Source of the DNA: Streptacidiphilus sp. 4-A2
GTDB lineage: Bacteria; Actinomycetota; Actinomycetes; Streptomycetales; Streptomycetaceae
Direction: 5' to 3'
NCBI GenBank assembly: GCA_014284505.1
Contig: JAAFYY010000001.1
Coordinates: 5,319,845-5,383,844, forward strand
Length of the DNA stretch: 64,000 nucleotides
Shown: positions 54,375 to 64,000 of the stretch, piece after piece
How the letters are laid out: each line of letters starts with the position of its first letter
How positions within the stretch are numbered: the first letter of the stretch is position 1
Position numbers and translations under genes: made by a program
The notes under the pieces: model-generated
Told to the model about the DNA's origin: nothing
Database searches by the model: none
Seen by the model: only the letters and a program-made list of their open reading frames with translations

Positions 54375-56006
54375 ATGTTGCTCGCTCAGACCTCCGCTCC
54401 CCGGCTGGAGACAGCCGTGGACCGCGGCTCCGACGCCTTCCGCAGCAACGACGCCGCCCAGCGCGCGCTGGTCGCGGAACTCCGGGCGAAGCTCGCGACC
54501 GCCGCACTGGGCGGCGGGGAGCGGGCCCGGCAGCGGCACACCCAACGCGGCAAGCTGCTGCCCCGCGAACGCGTGGACGCGCTGCTCGACCCGGGCTCGC
54601 CGTTCCTGGAGCTCTCCCCGCTGGCGGCGGACGGCCTGTACAACGGGGACGCCCCGGCCGCCGGGCTGATCACCGGCGTGGGCCGGGTGGCCGGACGCGA
54701 GGTCGTGGTGGTCGCCAACGACGCCACGGTCAAGGGCGGCACCTACTACCCGATGACCGTCAAGAAGCACCTGCGGGCACAGGAGATCGCCCAGGAGAAC
54801 CGCCTCCCCTGCATCTACCTGGTGGACTCCGGCGGAGCGTTCCTGCCCATGCAGGACGAGGTCTTCCCGGACCGCGACCACTTCGGGCGGATCTTCTTCA
54901 ACCAGGCCCGGCTGTCGGCCGCGGGCATCCCGCAGCTCGCCGCCGTCCTCGGTTCCTGCACCGCGGGCGGGGCGTATGTCCCGGCCATGAGCGACCAGGC
55001 CGTGATCGTCCGCAACCAGGGGACGATCTTCCTCGGCGGGCCCCCGCTGGTGAAGGCCGCCACCGGCGAGGTGGTCACCGCCGAGGAGCTGGGCGGCGGC
55101 GAACTGCACTCGCGGACTTCGGGCGTGACCGACCAGCTCGCCGAGAACGACTCCCACGCACTGGCGATCATGCGCACCATCGTCGCCGGGCTCGGCCCGC
55201 GCACCCCGCGCCCCTGGCCGGTACAGCCGTCCGAGCCGCCGGCCGTCGACCCGGACACCCTCTACGGCGCGGTCCCGGCCGACCCGCGCACCCCGTACGA
55301 CGTACGCGAGGTGATCGCGCGGATCACCGACGGCAGCCGCTTCGCCGAGTTCAAGGCCGAGTACGGCCCCACCCTGGTCACCGGCTTCGCCCAGATCCAC
55401 GGCCACCCGGTCGGCATCGTCGCCAACAACGGCATCCTCTTCGCCGAGTCCGCCCTCAAGGGCGCGCACTTCATCGAACTCTGCGACCAGCGCGGCATCC
55501 CGCTGCTCTTCCTGCAGAACATCTCCGGCTTCATGGTCGGCCGCCAGTACGAGGCCGGCGGCATCGCCAAGCACGGCGCCAAGATGGTCACCGCGGTCGC
55601 CGGGACCAGGGTCCCCAAGCTGACCGTGGTGATCGGCGGCTCCTACGGCGCCGGCAACTACTCGATGTGCGGACGGGCCTACTCACCCCGCTTCATGTGG
55701 ATGTGGCCGGGGGCCAAGATCTCGGTCATGGGCGGCGAGCAGGCCGCCTCCGTGCTGGCCACGGTCCGCCGCGACCAGTTCGAGCAGCGCGGCGAGGCCT
55801 GGTCGGCCGAGGACGAGGAGGAGTTCCGCCGTCCGGTGCGCGAGCAGTACGAGCGCCAGGGCAGCGCGTACTACGCCACCGCCCGGCTCTGGGACGACGG
55901 CGTGATCGACCCGGCCGACACCCGCACCGTGCTCGGCCTGGCCCTCAGCAGCTGTGCCAACGCCCCCCTCCCCGACCCGCGCCCGTACGGCGTCTTCCGA
56001 ATGTGA
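54375..56006 (+). CDS. accD1: Methylcrotonyl-CoA (acyl-CoA) carboxylase beta subunit
   Basis: Intact, 543 residues from ATG 54375 behind AAGGAG. Carboxyltransferase: [66 protein letters not shown] (first oxyanion loop), and [25 protein letters not shown] with [16 protein letters not shown] (second). FMVGR and ADRDHFGR point to 3-methylcrotonyl-CoA rather than propionyl-CoA carboxylase. Forms a complex with the biotin subunit encoded next. First gene of a four-gene operon. Confidence 0.95.
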   Translation: MLLAQTSAPRLETAVDRGSDAFRSNDAAQRALVAELRAKLATAALGGGERARQRHTQRGKLLPRERVDALLDPGSPFLELSPLAADGLYNGDAPAAGLITGVGRVAGREVVVVANDATVKGGTYYPMTVKKHLRAQEIAQENRLPCIYLVDSGGAFLPMQDEVFPDRDHFGRIFFNQARLSAAGIPQLAAVLGSCTAGGAYVPAMSDQAVIVRNQGTIFLGGPPLVKAATGEVVTAEELGGGELHSRTSGVTDQLAENDSHALAIMRTIVAGLGPRTPRPWPVQPSEPPAVDPDTLYGAVPADPRTPYDVREVIARITDGSRFAEFKAEYGPTLVTGFAQIHGHPVGIVANNGILFAESALKGAHFIELCDQRGIPLLFLQNISGFMVGRQYEAGGIAKHGAKMVTAVAGTRVPKLTVVIGGSYGAGNYSMCGRAYSPRFMWMWPGAKISVMGGEQAASVLATVRRDQFEQRGEAWSAEDEEEFRRPVREQYERQGSAYYATARLWDDGVIDPADTRTVLGLALSSCANAPLPDPRPYGVFRM

Positions 56007-56021
56007 CGGAGGCTCACCCCC

Positions 56022-58199
56022 ATGTTCGACAGCGTCCTGGTCGCCAACCGCGGCGAGATCGCGGTCCGCGTGACCCGCACCCTGCGACGGCTGGGCGTGC
56101 GCTCGGTCGCCGTGCACAGCGGCGTCGACGCCGACGCCCCGCATGTGCGCGCCGCTGACACGGCCGTACTGCTCGGCCCGGCCGACGGCGAATCCGCCGC
56201 CGACAGCTATCTCCACATCGGGCGCATCCTGGAGGCTGCCGCCCGGACCGGGGCCCAGGCGGTGCACCCCGGTTACGGCTTCCTCGCCGAGAACGCTGCC
56301 TTCGCCCGCGCCTGCGCCGACGCGGGGCTGGTCTTCATCGGCCCTCCTCCCTCCAGCATCGAGCTGATGGGTGACAAGATCCACGCCAAGGCAGCCGTCC
56401 AGGCCAACGGGGTACCGGTGGTCCCCGGCAGCGAGGGCGACTCCCTCAGCGACGAGCAACTGCTGGCCGCGGCAGCGGAGATCGGCCTGCCGGTGCTGCT
56501 GAAGCCGTCAGCGGGCGGCGGCGGCAAGGGCATGCGGCTGGTCCGCGACGCGTCCCGGCTCAGCGAGGAGATCGCCGCCGCCCGCCGGGAGGCACGGGCC
56601 TCCTTCGGCGACGACACCCTGCTGCTGGAGCGATGGATCGACCGGCCGCGACACATCGAGATCCAGCTGCTCGCCGACACCCACGGCCATGTGGTCCACC
56701 TCGGCGAGCGCGAGTGCAGCCTTCAGCGGCGGCACCAGAAGCTCATCGAGGAGGCCCCCTCCCCGCTGCTCACCCCGCAGATCCGGGCAGCCATGGGCCA
56801 GGCCGCCGTCCGGGCAGCCGAGTCCTGCGGCTACGCCGGTGCGGGCACGGTCGAATTCATCGTTCCCGGTGACGATCCCTCCTCCTACTTCTTCATGGAG
56901 ATGAACACCCGTCTCCAGGTGGAACACCCGGTCACGGAACTCACCGCCACCGTCCACGGCGCCCGGCTGGACCTCGTGGAGCAGCAACTGCGCATCGCCG
57001 CATGCGAACCCCTCGGCTTCGGCCAGCAGGACATCGGCAGCACCGGCCATGCCGTCGAGGCCCGGATCTGCGCCGAGGACCCGGGACGCGGCTTCCTGCC
57101 GACCGGCGGCCGGGTGCTGCTCCTGGAGGAGCCCTCCGGTGAGGGCATCCGGGTCGACTCCGGGCTCGCCCCCGGCGTCAGCGTCGGCAGCAGCTACGAC
57201 CCCATGCTGTCCAAGGTCATCGCCTACGGCCCCGACCGGGCGACCGCCCTGCGAAGGCTGCGCGCCGCCCTCGCCGGGACCAGTTCGCTCGGGGTCACCA
57301 CCAACGCCGGCTACCTGCGCCGACTGCTGGCCCACCCGGACGTGGCCGCCGGACGGCTCGACACCGGCCTGGTCGAGCGCAACCTGGAGCTGACCACGGC
57401 CGACCCCGCCGACAGCCCCGCCGCCTCGGCCGCCCAAGCGGCCGATACCCCGGTCAGCGGTCCGACCGAGGACGCCGACAGCGCCCCCGACCACCGCCTC
57501 GACCCCGTGTTCACCGCCGCCGCACTGGCCCGGCAGCTCGACCTGTCGCCGGCCGTCGCCGACAACGGATGGACCGATCCCTTCGCTCTCCCCTCTGCCT
57601 GGCGTACCGGCGGGGAACCCGCCTGGACCCTCCACCGGCTGCGCCTCCCCGGCAGCGAACCGGTCGAGGCCAGGGTCCGCCCCACCTCTGTCCGGACCGT
57701 ACTCGACCCCACTGACAACTCGGCCGCCGACGCGGAGGGCGGCTTCGAGGTCCGCCTCGGCTCCGGCGCTCCCTTCCCGGTGCGGGTGACGGCCCGGCCG
57801 GACCGGATCACCCTCAGCCAGGACGGCCTGACCCACACCTTCTCGCACGCCACTGACAACCACACCGCCGACAGCGCGGTGCACTGGCTCGGGCGGAACG
57901 GCGACAGCTGGGCCGTGCACTCCTACGACCCGCTCGACGACCTGGCGCGCGGCCCGGCCGGTGCGCGGGGCGCGGGCCTCAACGCGCCCATGCCGGGCAC
58001 GGTCACCGTGGTCAAGGCCGCCGTCGGGGACCAGGTGGTCAAGGGCCAGCCGCTGCTGATCCTTGAGGCGATGAAGATGGAACATGTGATCACCGCGCCC
58101 CACGACGGCACTGTCGAGCAGTTGCGCGTCGTTCCCGGCGGCACCGTCGCCATGGACGAGTTGCTCGCCGTGGTCACCGCGCACGAGGAGGTCAGCTGA
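56022..58199 (+). CDS. accA1: Biotin-containing acyl-CoA carboxylase alpha subunit
   Basis: Intact, 725 residues from ATG 56022 (GGAGG upstream; 15 bp after accD1). Biotin carboxylase: MFDSVLVANRGEIAVRVTRTL, HPGYGFLAENAAFARAC, KPSAGGGGKGMRLV, EMNTRLQVEHPVTE. C-terminal biotinyl domain with EAMKMEH; Lys 685 carries biotin. Makes carboxybiotin from bicarbonate and ATP for the AccD1 subunit. A Thr/Asp/Ala-rich stretch of about 60 residues precedes the BT linker. Stop overlaps the next start (TGATG). Confidence 0.95.
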   Translation: MFDSVLVANRGEIAVRVTRTLRRLGVRSVAVHSGVDADAPHVRAADTAVLLGPADGESAADSYLHIGRILEAAARTGAQAVHPGYGFLAENAAFARACADAGLVFIGPPPSSIELMGDKIHAKAAVQANGVPVVPGSEGDSLSDEQLLAAAAEIGLPVLLKPSAGGGGKGMRLVRDASRLSEEIAAARREARASFGDDTLLLERWIDRPRHIEIQLLADTHGHVVHLGERECSLQRRHQKLIEEAPSPLLTPQIRAAMGQAAVRAAESCGYAGAGTVEFIVPGDDPSSYFFMEMNTRLQVEHPVTELTATVHGARLDLVEQQLRIAACEPLGFGQQDIGSTGHAVEARICAEDPGRGFLPTGGRVLLLEEPSGEGIRVDSGLAPGVSVGSSYDPMLSKVIAYGPDRATALRRLRAALAGTSSLGVTTNAGYLRRLLAHPDVAAGRLDTGLVERNLELTTADPADSPAASAAQAADTPVSGPTEDADSAPDHRLDPVFTAAALARQLDLSPAVADNGWTDPFALPSAWRTGGEPAWTLHRLRLPGSEPVEARVRPTSVRTVLDPTDNSAADAEGGFEVRLGSGAPFPVRVTARPDRITLSQDGLTHTFSHATDNHTADSAVHWLGRNGDSWAVHSYDPLDDLARGPAGARGAGLNAPMPGTVTVVKAAVGDQVVKGQPLLILEAMKMEHVITAPHDGTVEQLRVVPGGTVAMDELLAVVTAHEEVS

Positions 58200-59182
58200 T
58201 GTCCGCGACCGAACCCACCGTCCTGGAACTCGGGCTGCCCGCCCCGGTCCGGCTGGACGGCCTGCCGAGCGCCGTGCGGATCCACGAGGTCGGCGCCCGT
58301 GACGGGCTGCAGAACGAGCCGGCCTCGCTGCCGGTCGAGGTGAAGGCCGAGTTCATCGCCCGGCTGGCCGCGGCCGGCCTGCGGACGGTCGAGGCCACCA
58401 GCTTCGTCCACCCCAAGTGGGTCCCCCAACTCGCCGATGCCGAGCAGCTGTTCCCGCTGGTGCAGGCGCTGCCGGGGCAGTACCCCGGGCTGCGGCTGCC
58501 GGTCCTGGTTCCCAACGAGCGCGGGCTCGACCGGGCACTCGCCCACCAGGTACGGGACATCGCGGTGTTCGCCAGCGCCACCGAGAGCTTCGCCGAGCGG
58601 AACCTCGGCCGGGGCGTCGACGCCTCGCTGGAGATGTTCGCCCCGGTGGTGCGCCGCGCGCTGGAGTCGGGGATCCCGGTCCGCGGATATCTGTCGATGT
58701 GCTTCGGCGACCCCTGGGAGGGGCCGGTGCCCGCGTCGCAGGTGGTCGAGGTCGGCCACCGGCTGCTCGAACTGGGCTGCACCGAACTGAGCCTGGGCGA
58801 CACCATCGGCACGGGTACGCCCGGCCAGGTCACCGACCTGATCGGCGGGTTCGCCGCCCGCGGCATCGGACCGGAGCAACTGGCCGTGCACTTCCACGAC
58901 ACCTACGGGCAGGCGCTGGCCAACACCCTGGCCGCGCTGCGCTGCGGCGTGAGCACGGTGGACTCCTCGGCGGGCGGCCTCGGCGGCTGCCCGTACGCGA
59001 AGAGCGCCACCGGCAACCTCGCCACCGAGGACCTGGTCTGGATGCTGAACGGGCTGGGCATCGAGACCGGCGTCGACCTGCCCGCGCTGGCCGCCACCAG
59101 CAAGTGGCTGGCCGACCGGCTGGGCCGCCCCAGTCCCTCCCGCGCCGTGCGCGCCCTGACCGGCAGCGACGCACAGCAGTAG
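58199..59182 (+). CDS. mvaB: Hydroxymethylglutaryl-CoA lyase
   Basis: Intact, 327 residues; ATG 58199 overlaps the accA1 stop. VRIHEVGARDGLQNEP holds the catalytic Arg and Asp (ARDG); SFVHPKWVPQLADAE, LVPNERG and LSLGDTIGTGTP follow; HFHDTYGQALAN supplies metal-binding His; GGLGGCPYA contains the family Cys. Splits HMG-CoA into acetoacetate and acetyl-CoA, the final step of leucine breakdown. Confidence 0.96.
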   Translation: MSATEPTVLELGLPAPVRLDGLPSAVRIHEVGARDGLQNEPASLPVEVKAEFIARLAAAGLRTVEATSFVHPKWVPQLADAEQLFPLVQALPGQYPGLRLPVLVPNERGLDRALAHQVRDIAVFASATESFAERNLGRGVDASLEMFAPVVRRALESGIPVRGYLSMCFGDPWEGPVPASQVVEVGHRLLELGCTELSLGDTIGTGTPGQVTDLIGGFAARGIGPEQLAVHFHDTYGQALANTLAALRCGVSTVDSSAGGLGGCPYAKSATGNLATEDLVWMLNGLGIETGVDLPALAATSKWLADRLGRPSPSRAVRALTGSDAQQ

Positions 59183-59229
59183 CGGCAACCCACCGCGAGC
59201 GCCCCTCCCCACCCTCAGGAGACACCACC

Positions 59230-60411
59230 ATGCTCGACCACCGGCTCGACTCCGAGTACGAGGAACTGCGGCGCACAGTCGCCGAGTTCGCCCGTGATGT
59301 GATTGCGCCCAAGATCGGCGAGTACTACGAGCACGAGGAATTCCCGTACGAGATCATCTCCGAGATGGGGCGGATGGGGCTGTTCGGCCTCCCCTTCCCC
59401 GAGGAGTACGGCGGCATGGGCGGCGACTACTTCGCGCTCTGCCTCACCCTGGAGGAACTGGCCCGGGTGGACTCCTCGGTGGCGATCACCCTGGAGGCCG
59501 CCGTGTCCCTGGGTGCCATGCCGATCTACCGCTACGGCACGGAGGAGCAGAAGCGCACCTGGCTGCCGCGGCTGTGCTCGGGCGAGATGCTCGGTGCGTT
59601 CGGCCTGACCGAGCCCGAGGGCGGCTCGGACGCCGGGGCGACCCGCACCACGGCCCGTTTCGACGCCGACACCGACGAGTGGGTCATCAACGGCTCCAAG
59701 TGCTTCATCACCAATGCCGGAACGGAGATCACCGGGCTGGTGACCGTGGCCGCCCTCACTCTTTCGGGGGAAGAAGCCGAAGCAGGCTCGCCAACACGCT
59801 CGATCTCCACCATCATCGTTCCCACCGGGACCCCTGGGTTCACGGCATCCAAGAAGTACTCCAAAGTCGGCTGGAACGCCTCGGACACCCGGGAGCTCTC
59901 CTTCGTCGACTGCCGCGTACCGGCCGCCAACCTGCTCGGTGAGCAAGGCCGGGGCTACGCACAGTTCCTGCGGATCCTCGATGAGGGTCGTATCGCGATC
60001 GCAGCCCTGTCCACCGGCCTGGCCCAGGGATGCGTGGACGAGTCGTTGAGCTACGCCGCGCAGCGGCGCGCCTTCGGCAGGCCCATCGGTGCCAACCAGT
60101 CCGTTCAGTTCAAGATCGCCGACATGGAGATGCGCGCGCACACCTCCCGGTTGGCCTGGTACCACGCCGCTTCCCGGCTGCTGGCCGGTGAGCGGTTCAA
60201 GAAGGAGGCGGCCATCGCCAAACTCCACTGCTCCGAAGCGGCCGTGGACAACGCCCGCGAAGCCACCCAGATCCACGGCGGCTACGGGTTCATGAACGAG
60301 TACCCGGTGGCCCGGTTCTGGCGGGACAGCAAGATCCTGGAAATTGGCGAGGGGACCTCGGAGGTCCAGCGGATGCTGATCGCCCGCGAGTTGGGCCTGC
60401 CTTCCGCCTGA
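59230..60411 (+). CDS. acdH: Acyl-CoA dehydrogenase (branched-chain, AcdH type)
   Basis: Intact, 393 residues from ATG 59230 behind AGGAG. FAD enzyme: GLPFPEEYGGMGGDY, GAFGLTEPEGGSDAG, CFITNAG, RAFGRPIGANQSVQFKIADM, IHGGYGFMNEYPVARFWRD and EGTSEVQRMLIARELG. Oxidises isovaleryl- or related branched acyl-CoA. The likely catalytic Glu is residue 374 (GEGTSE), the short-chain/branched type, whereas true isovaleryl-CoA dehydrogenases have Ala or Gly there and a Glu near residue 254; here the corresponding place reads LDEGRIA with Gly in that slot. The substrate could thus be wider than isovaleryl-CoA. The enoyl-CoA hydratase of the pathway is not in the operon. Confidence 0.93.
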   Translation: MLDHRLDSEYEELRRTVAEFARDVIAPKIGEYYEHEEFPYEIISEMGRMGLFGLPFPEEYGGMGGDYFALCLTLEELARVDSSVAITLEAAVSLGAMPIYRYGTEEQKRTWLPRLCSGEMLGAFGLTEPEGGSDAGATRTTARFDADTDEWVINGSKCFITNAGTEITGLVTVAALTLSGEEAEAGSPTRSISTIIVPTGTPGFTASKKYSKVGWNASDTRELSFVDCRVPAANLLGEQGRGYAQFLRILDEGRIAIAALSTGLAQGCVDESLSYAAQRRAFGRPIGANQSVQFKIADMEMRAHTSRLAWYHAASRLLAGERFKKEAAIAKLHCSEAAVDNAREATQIHGGYGFMNEYPVARFWRDSKILEIGEGTSEVQRMLIARELGLPSA

Positions 60412-60493
60412 CCGTCCGCCGACCCCGGTGCACGTTTCAGCTGAACCGCCGTTCGACTCAGCCGGGTTGCGCGCGTCGTGCGTCACCCGTCCT

Positions 60494-60575
60494 GGGTTGC
60501 GCCTGGCCCTGGGTAGCACCTGCCCCTAGGTTGCGCCTGCATTGGGTTGCGCCTGCATTGGGTTGCGCCTGCCCT
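60494..60575. repeat. 16-17 bp tandem repeat after acdH
   Basis: Five contiguous units of GGGTTGCGCCTGCATT type (60494, 60511, 60528, 60544, 60560); the first two are 17 bp and more diverged, the last three 16 bp and nearly identical. Intergenic, between acdH and the terminator at 60681. Confidence 0.88.
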
Positions 60576-60680
60576 GAGCTCCGGCCGCACAGCGGTCCGT
60601 GCTCAGGCGCATCCCGGCGGAACCCGCATCCCGACCGGCCGGCACTGGGCCGACCGGCACCCCCATCACATCCATCCCCG

Positions 60681-60728
60681 CATCCCCTGAGCCGGGCGGA
60701 CTTCCCCGGCCGCCCGGCTCAGGGGATG
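60681..60728. terminator. Strong bidirectional terminator overlapping the USP stop
   Basis: Nineteen perfect pairs (60681-60699 with 60710-60728) around a ten-base loop. The stop of the universal stress gene (60719-60721) lies inside one arm. It can serve both that gene and the acdH operon. Confidence 0.8.
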
Positions 60729-61389
60729 ACGACGACCGGTCGGTTGGCGCGCCGCGCCAGCCGACCGGCCACAGAGCCGAAGATCCGGCCGAGGAACCCG
60801 TGGGTGCCGCCGACGACGATCGCGTCTGCCGCGTACTCGCGGGCCACCTCCTCCAACTCGTGGCAGATGTCCCCCCGCGCTCGACCAGTACCCAGGGGAC
60901 ATCGCACAGGTACTCCGAGCATGCCAGCTCCAGGCCCAGCACCTCGGTGCGGTGGTCCGGCACGTCCACGAAGACCGGGGGCTCGCACCCGGCCCAGACC
61001 GTGGCGGGGAGCCTGTTGGCCACATGCACGATGACCAGCCCCGCCCGGGAGCGGCGGGCCATACCGACGGCGTACGCCAGCGCTCGCTCGCTGGAGACCG
61101 ATCCGTCGAATCCGACGACGACACCATGGAGGAATGCCGGATCGCAGGTTGCGGACACCTGCGACTGAAGTTCAAACCAGCCATATGGGGAGGGGTTCCC
61201 GTCGGGGGCTCGGGCGGGTACGGGTGCGGGTTCTTGCGAGGTACGTCCCCGTCGCGGCTGGGCGGCCAACTGAGCTGCGGTTTCCACAACTTCGATCGGG
61301 GTTTGGCGGTCGCGGCTTCGACTGCTCCGTGGGCGAGCCGCGGATCTGCCTTCGTTGGGCTCAGGAAGCTCGTAACCGGCCATGGTCAT
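60719..61389 (-). CDS. Universal stress protein (UspA family)
   Basis: ATG 61389 or 61383 (MTMAGYELPEPNEG); no clear ribosome site. After about 75 residues of Arg/Pro-rich lead, the UspA fold begins HGVVVGFDGSVSSERALAYAVGMARRSRAGLVIVHV. A frame change near 60880 precedes ELEEVAREYAADAIVVGGTHGFLGRIFGSVAGRLARRANRPVVVIP, which carries the ATP-binding GGxxGxxG-type signature. Single domain, about 223 residues. Binds ATP and acts in stress tolerance. Confidence 0.88.
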
Positions 61390-61968
61390 GAGAGTTTCGA
61401 CGAGGTGGGATGAGGACAGTTCTGCATGGTCACGCCGGGACTGTTGGACCAGGAGCACCAGCACCACACTCCGCTCCAGGTGCGAAACGGCCGGGTGATG
61501 GCTTGCGCGACCTCTTCCCTCCAGGGTACGGCGACAATCTGTTCTCGCCCAGACGCAGAGCGCTAGGAGGACACGGTTACCACGAATGGCGGCCGCGTAC
61601 GCCGGGGCGCGCTGGGCGTGCATGGAGCATGCCGCAGCAAAGGCGTGTGCGCAACGGTGTCCCGCGACCCTTTGCCCCATGGGCAGGGGCCCGCAGGGCC
61701 CTCCTGGCACGCCGACGGCGCCCATTCCCACCCCGGGCGCCGCCGAGCCTCCTGGACGCCCCCAGGGGCCGTTCCTGGGCAATCGCAGGCAATCCCGGCA
61801 GGGTGGGAGCAACGGCCCGCCCACGGCGCCTCACGGCGGTCCACAGCGGCCCGAAGACGTCGCGAAGGCGGCCCGCAGGCGGCCCGAAGCGACCCATCGG
61901 CGGGCAGGATCACACGTTTCGGTCAGTTTTGGCCGTATGCCTCGTGCATATGCCAAGGGACTGAAACG
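61390..61968. other. Intergenic stretch without a convincing gene
   Basis: About 580 bp between the divergent USP and HAD genes. Open frames on both strands lack ribosome sites, domains or third-position bias. GCGGCCCGCAGGCGGCCCG (about 61868-61888) is a short direct repeat. Confidence 0.5.
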
Positions 61969-62652
61969 ATGCCACCCATGCCTCCTCTCATGCTGCTCGA
62001 CCTGGACAACACACTGATCGACCGCAATCTCGCCTTCCGTGGCTGGGCCACGGAGTTCCTCGCGGTGCGCGCCCTTCCGGCGGAGGACCTCAGCTGGCTG
62101 ATCACTCTCGACTGCGGCGGCCATCTCGACCGGATCACCCTGATGAGCGCCGCGGTCGATCGCTACGGACTCTCCGAGGAATCGACTCCCTGCTGAAGGA
62201 GTACCGGGAGACCCTCACCCAGCTGACCGTCTGCCCGACCCCCCACCGCGAGGCACTGCGGACCGCACGGGCGGCCGGCTGGACGCTCGGCATCGTCACC
62301 AACGGAGCGACCGGGCACCAGCTGGCGAAGATCCAACGCACCGGCCTGACGAGCTGGTGGACGGCTGGGTGATCTCCGGCGAGGTCGGCTGCGCCAAGCC
62401 CGATCCGCGGATCTTCCGGATCGCCGCCCGCCGCTGCGGTTTCGCCGAACGCTCGGCCTGGGCCGCCGACACCTGGATGGTCGGCGACCACGCACCCGCC
62501 GACATCGCCGGAGCAGTGGTATCCGGCCTGCGCAGCGTCTGGCTCGCCCACGGCCGCCCCTGGCCCGAAACCGCCTACGCGCCACCTCCATCACCGAGAC
62601 CCTCCCGGACGCGGTCGGGCTGATCCTCGACTCAGCCAGCGTGCTCAGCTAG
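61969..62652 (+). CDS. HAD-superfamily phosphatase
   Basis: ATG 61969, with AAGGGA ten bases upstream. Motif I LLDLDNTLIDR supplies the nucleophile and acid Asp; motif II IVTNG the Thr; motif III GCAKPDPRIFRIA the Lys; motif IV WMVGDHAPADIAG the Asp pair. The helical cap lies between motifs I and II. Frame changes near 62185, 62350 and 62580. About 228 residues. Similar to sugar-phosphate and nucleotidase members; substrate unknown. Confidence 0.9.
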
Positions 62653-63176
62653 GCCGATCGGCCACCGCTCTGCGCCCCCTTGCGCGCCCCTGCACGCCCC
62701 CAATGCCTCCGAACGCCGCTTTTCGGTCAACTTCGGGGCCATCCACCGCGATTGAATGGGGGCTGCTTCAAGACACCCGCACTGACCAGGGCCTTCTGTG
62801 GAACCAGCCAACGGGGCGTGCGACAACTGGCCAGCACCTGACACGCCCCCTTCCCCGAAAGGCCATCGGGTGCGACCCTCGGTGATCGAATGCTTCACGC
62901 CAAATTGCCATGTCGACATAGCGTTAGATGGTGAACTTGTCGCACCAGCATCGCTGAACGCAGTAGATTCGATCTTGGCGAGGGCAGGGGCCGAGAAGTG
63001 CAGCACAGGACAGAACAACCATGACGTCTCAGACGTGGGCCGCGCGCTCGGCAGTCCCGGAATTCCACCGGGAGACCCGATCGTTCGCAGCGCCCGCGTC
63101 GGCGGCACATACGACCGAGGGGGGCCGGAGCGCCTTGAGCAGGGTGAGCAGGAGCGCCACAACGACGGACGGCGCG
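62653..63176 (+). promoter_or_regulatory. Long upstream region of adpA
   Basis: About 520 bp with a less GC-rich central part (62880-62990). A 9-of-10 match to the AdpA consensus TGGCSNGWWY lies on the minus strand at 62893-62902 (TGGCGTGAAG). AdpA is known to bind its own promoter in streptomycetes, so this may be an autoregulatory site. No gene is convincing. Confidence 0.4.
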
Positions 63177-64000
63177 ATGTCCCCGCAGAGCCGATATGGA
63201 GCGGTCCCCGCCCCCGGCCCCGTTGAACGCGGTGGCGTGGCCGCCCCCGTCCCCCTCGACGAGGCCCTGGCGCAGGCCTCGGCCCGCGGAAGCTCTCCGG
63301 GCGCCGCCGCCCCGAAGTTGTCGCCGTACTCCTGTTCAGCGGTGCGCCGATCTTCGAGAGCTCCATCCCGCTCTCCGTCTTCGGCGTCGACCGGCAGGAC
63401 GCCGGTGTGCCGCGCTACCGCCTGCTGGTCTGTGCCGGCGAGGAGGGCCCGCTGGCCACCACCGGCGGCCTGACGATGACCGCCCCTACGGGCTGGAATC
63501 CATCGGCCGGGCCGGGACCGTGGTCGTGCCCGCCTGGCGCTCCGCCGCCCAACTCCCGCCCCCGGAAGCCCTGGAGGCGCTGCGCAAGGCGCACCGCGAG
63601 GGGGCCAGGATCATCGGGCTGTGCACCGGCGCCTTCGTGCTCGCCGCCGCCGGACTGCTGGACGGCCGGGCGGCGACCACCCACTGGATGTACGCGCCCA
63701 CCCTCGCCAAGCGCTACCCGCAGATCCAGGTGGACCCGCGCGAGCTGTTCATCGACGACGGCGACGTGCTGACCAGCGCGGGCACCGCCGCCGGGATCGA
63801 CCTGTGCCTGCATGTGGTGCGCACCGACCACGGCACCGAGGCAGCCGCGGCCCTGGCCCGCCGGCTCGTGGTGCCGGCCCGCCGCACCGGAGGCCAGGCC
63901 CAGTACATCGACAGGTCTTTACCCGAAGAAATCGGCAACGACCCGCTGGCGGAGGTCGTGACCTGGGCCCTGGACAACCTCTCCAAGCAGTTCGACGTGG
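63177..64000 (+). CDS. adpA: AraC/GlxA-family developmental regulator AdpA (3' end outside window)
   Basis: Master regulator of aerial growth and secondary metabolism. Start uncertain: ATG 63177 gives about 38 residues before the conserved core; an in-frame ATG at 63021 is the alternative. The core RKLSGRRRPEVVAVLLFSGAPIFESS and PLSVFGVDRQDAGVPRYRLLVCAGEEGPLATTGGL matches Streptomyces AdpA closely. The DJ-1/PfpI-like domain continues with VVVPAWRS, GLCTGAFVLAAAGLLDGR, TTHWMYAPTLAKRYP and SLPEEIGNDPLAEVV. Frame changes near 63295 (lost C before CGGAAG) and 63488 (CCCCTAC). The AraC helix-turn-helix and any TTA (bldA) codon lie beyond the edge. Confidence 0.93.

Noticed and set aside
62798-63226. 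Open frame upstream of adpA
   Set aside because: Runs into the adpA start, lacks third-position bias and occupies the expected long promoter.

Overview
The window is very GC-rich DNA from a streptomycete-type actinobacterium (Streptomyces or a near relative such as Streptacidiphilus or Kitasatospora). The signs are strong third-position G/C, GTG/TTG starts behind GGAGG-like ribosome sites, and a gene set I recall from the core Streptomyces chromosome: ssbB, ettA, hrpA, copZ-copA, citA, recD2, a leucine-catabolism operon and, at the right edge, the developmental regulator adpA. Fewer than half of the genes are open from end to end. Most long genes need one or more single-base or few-base corrections to give a normal protein, so many genes below are described as reconstructions across frames.

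Left end (1-7870): a nonribosomal peptide synthetase (NRPS) locus read right to left. An FHA-like/HTH regulator (6870-6103) overlaps the start of an A-T-C synthetase (6128-2894). This is followed by a C-A synthetase (2529-<1) that leaves the window. About 0.9 kb of structured non-coding DNA and a tRNA-Arg(UCU) lie upstream. 8.3-15 kb: ssbB behind two DnaA-box-like sites, the ribosome ATPase EttA, a thioesterase, an unknown gene, a MerR regulator fused to two beta-sliding-clamp-like domains, and a family-A DNA polymerase carrying a clamp-binding-like pentapeptide. I regard this last pair as the most interesting object in the window.

15-28 kb: an ArsR/quinone oxidoreductase divergent pair, a GNAT enzyme, the helicase HrpA, a MarR/aldo-keto reductase pair, membrane proteins, a PP2C phosphatase, PrsW and an SGNH hydrolase. 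28.5-36.3 kb: the CsoR-controlled copper-export operon, an SDR, citrate synthase and RecD2. 36.5-46.4 kb: accessory genes including a VOC protein, a glutathione peroxidase, an iron-box-controlled DUF2218 gene, MarR, a secreted trypsin-like protease, a ZIP transporter, a decayed Mrr-like protein, and an ArsR-type regulator with an MFS exporter sharing a perfect 14-bp-arm operator. 46.4-53.4 kb: a one-chain ABC exporter, a flavin/F420 oxidoreductase, and a DHA2 exporter with its HxlR regulator. 53.4-60.4 kb: TetR and the accD1-accA1-mvaB-acdH branched-chain acyl-CoA operon, whose four genes are all intact. Right end: a universal stress protein, a HAD phosphatase and the start of adpA.

Two genome-wide traits stand out. 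One is the frameshift load, which looks like base-call or assembly deletion in GC-rich micro-repeats. The other is a scatter of 10-23 bp tandem repeats, many with a 15-17 bp unit, lying both between genes and inside reading frames.
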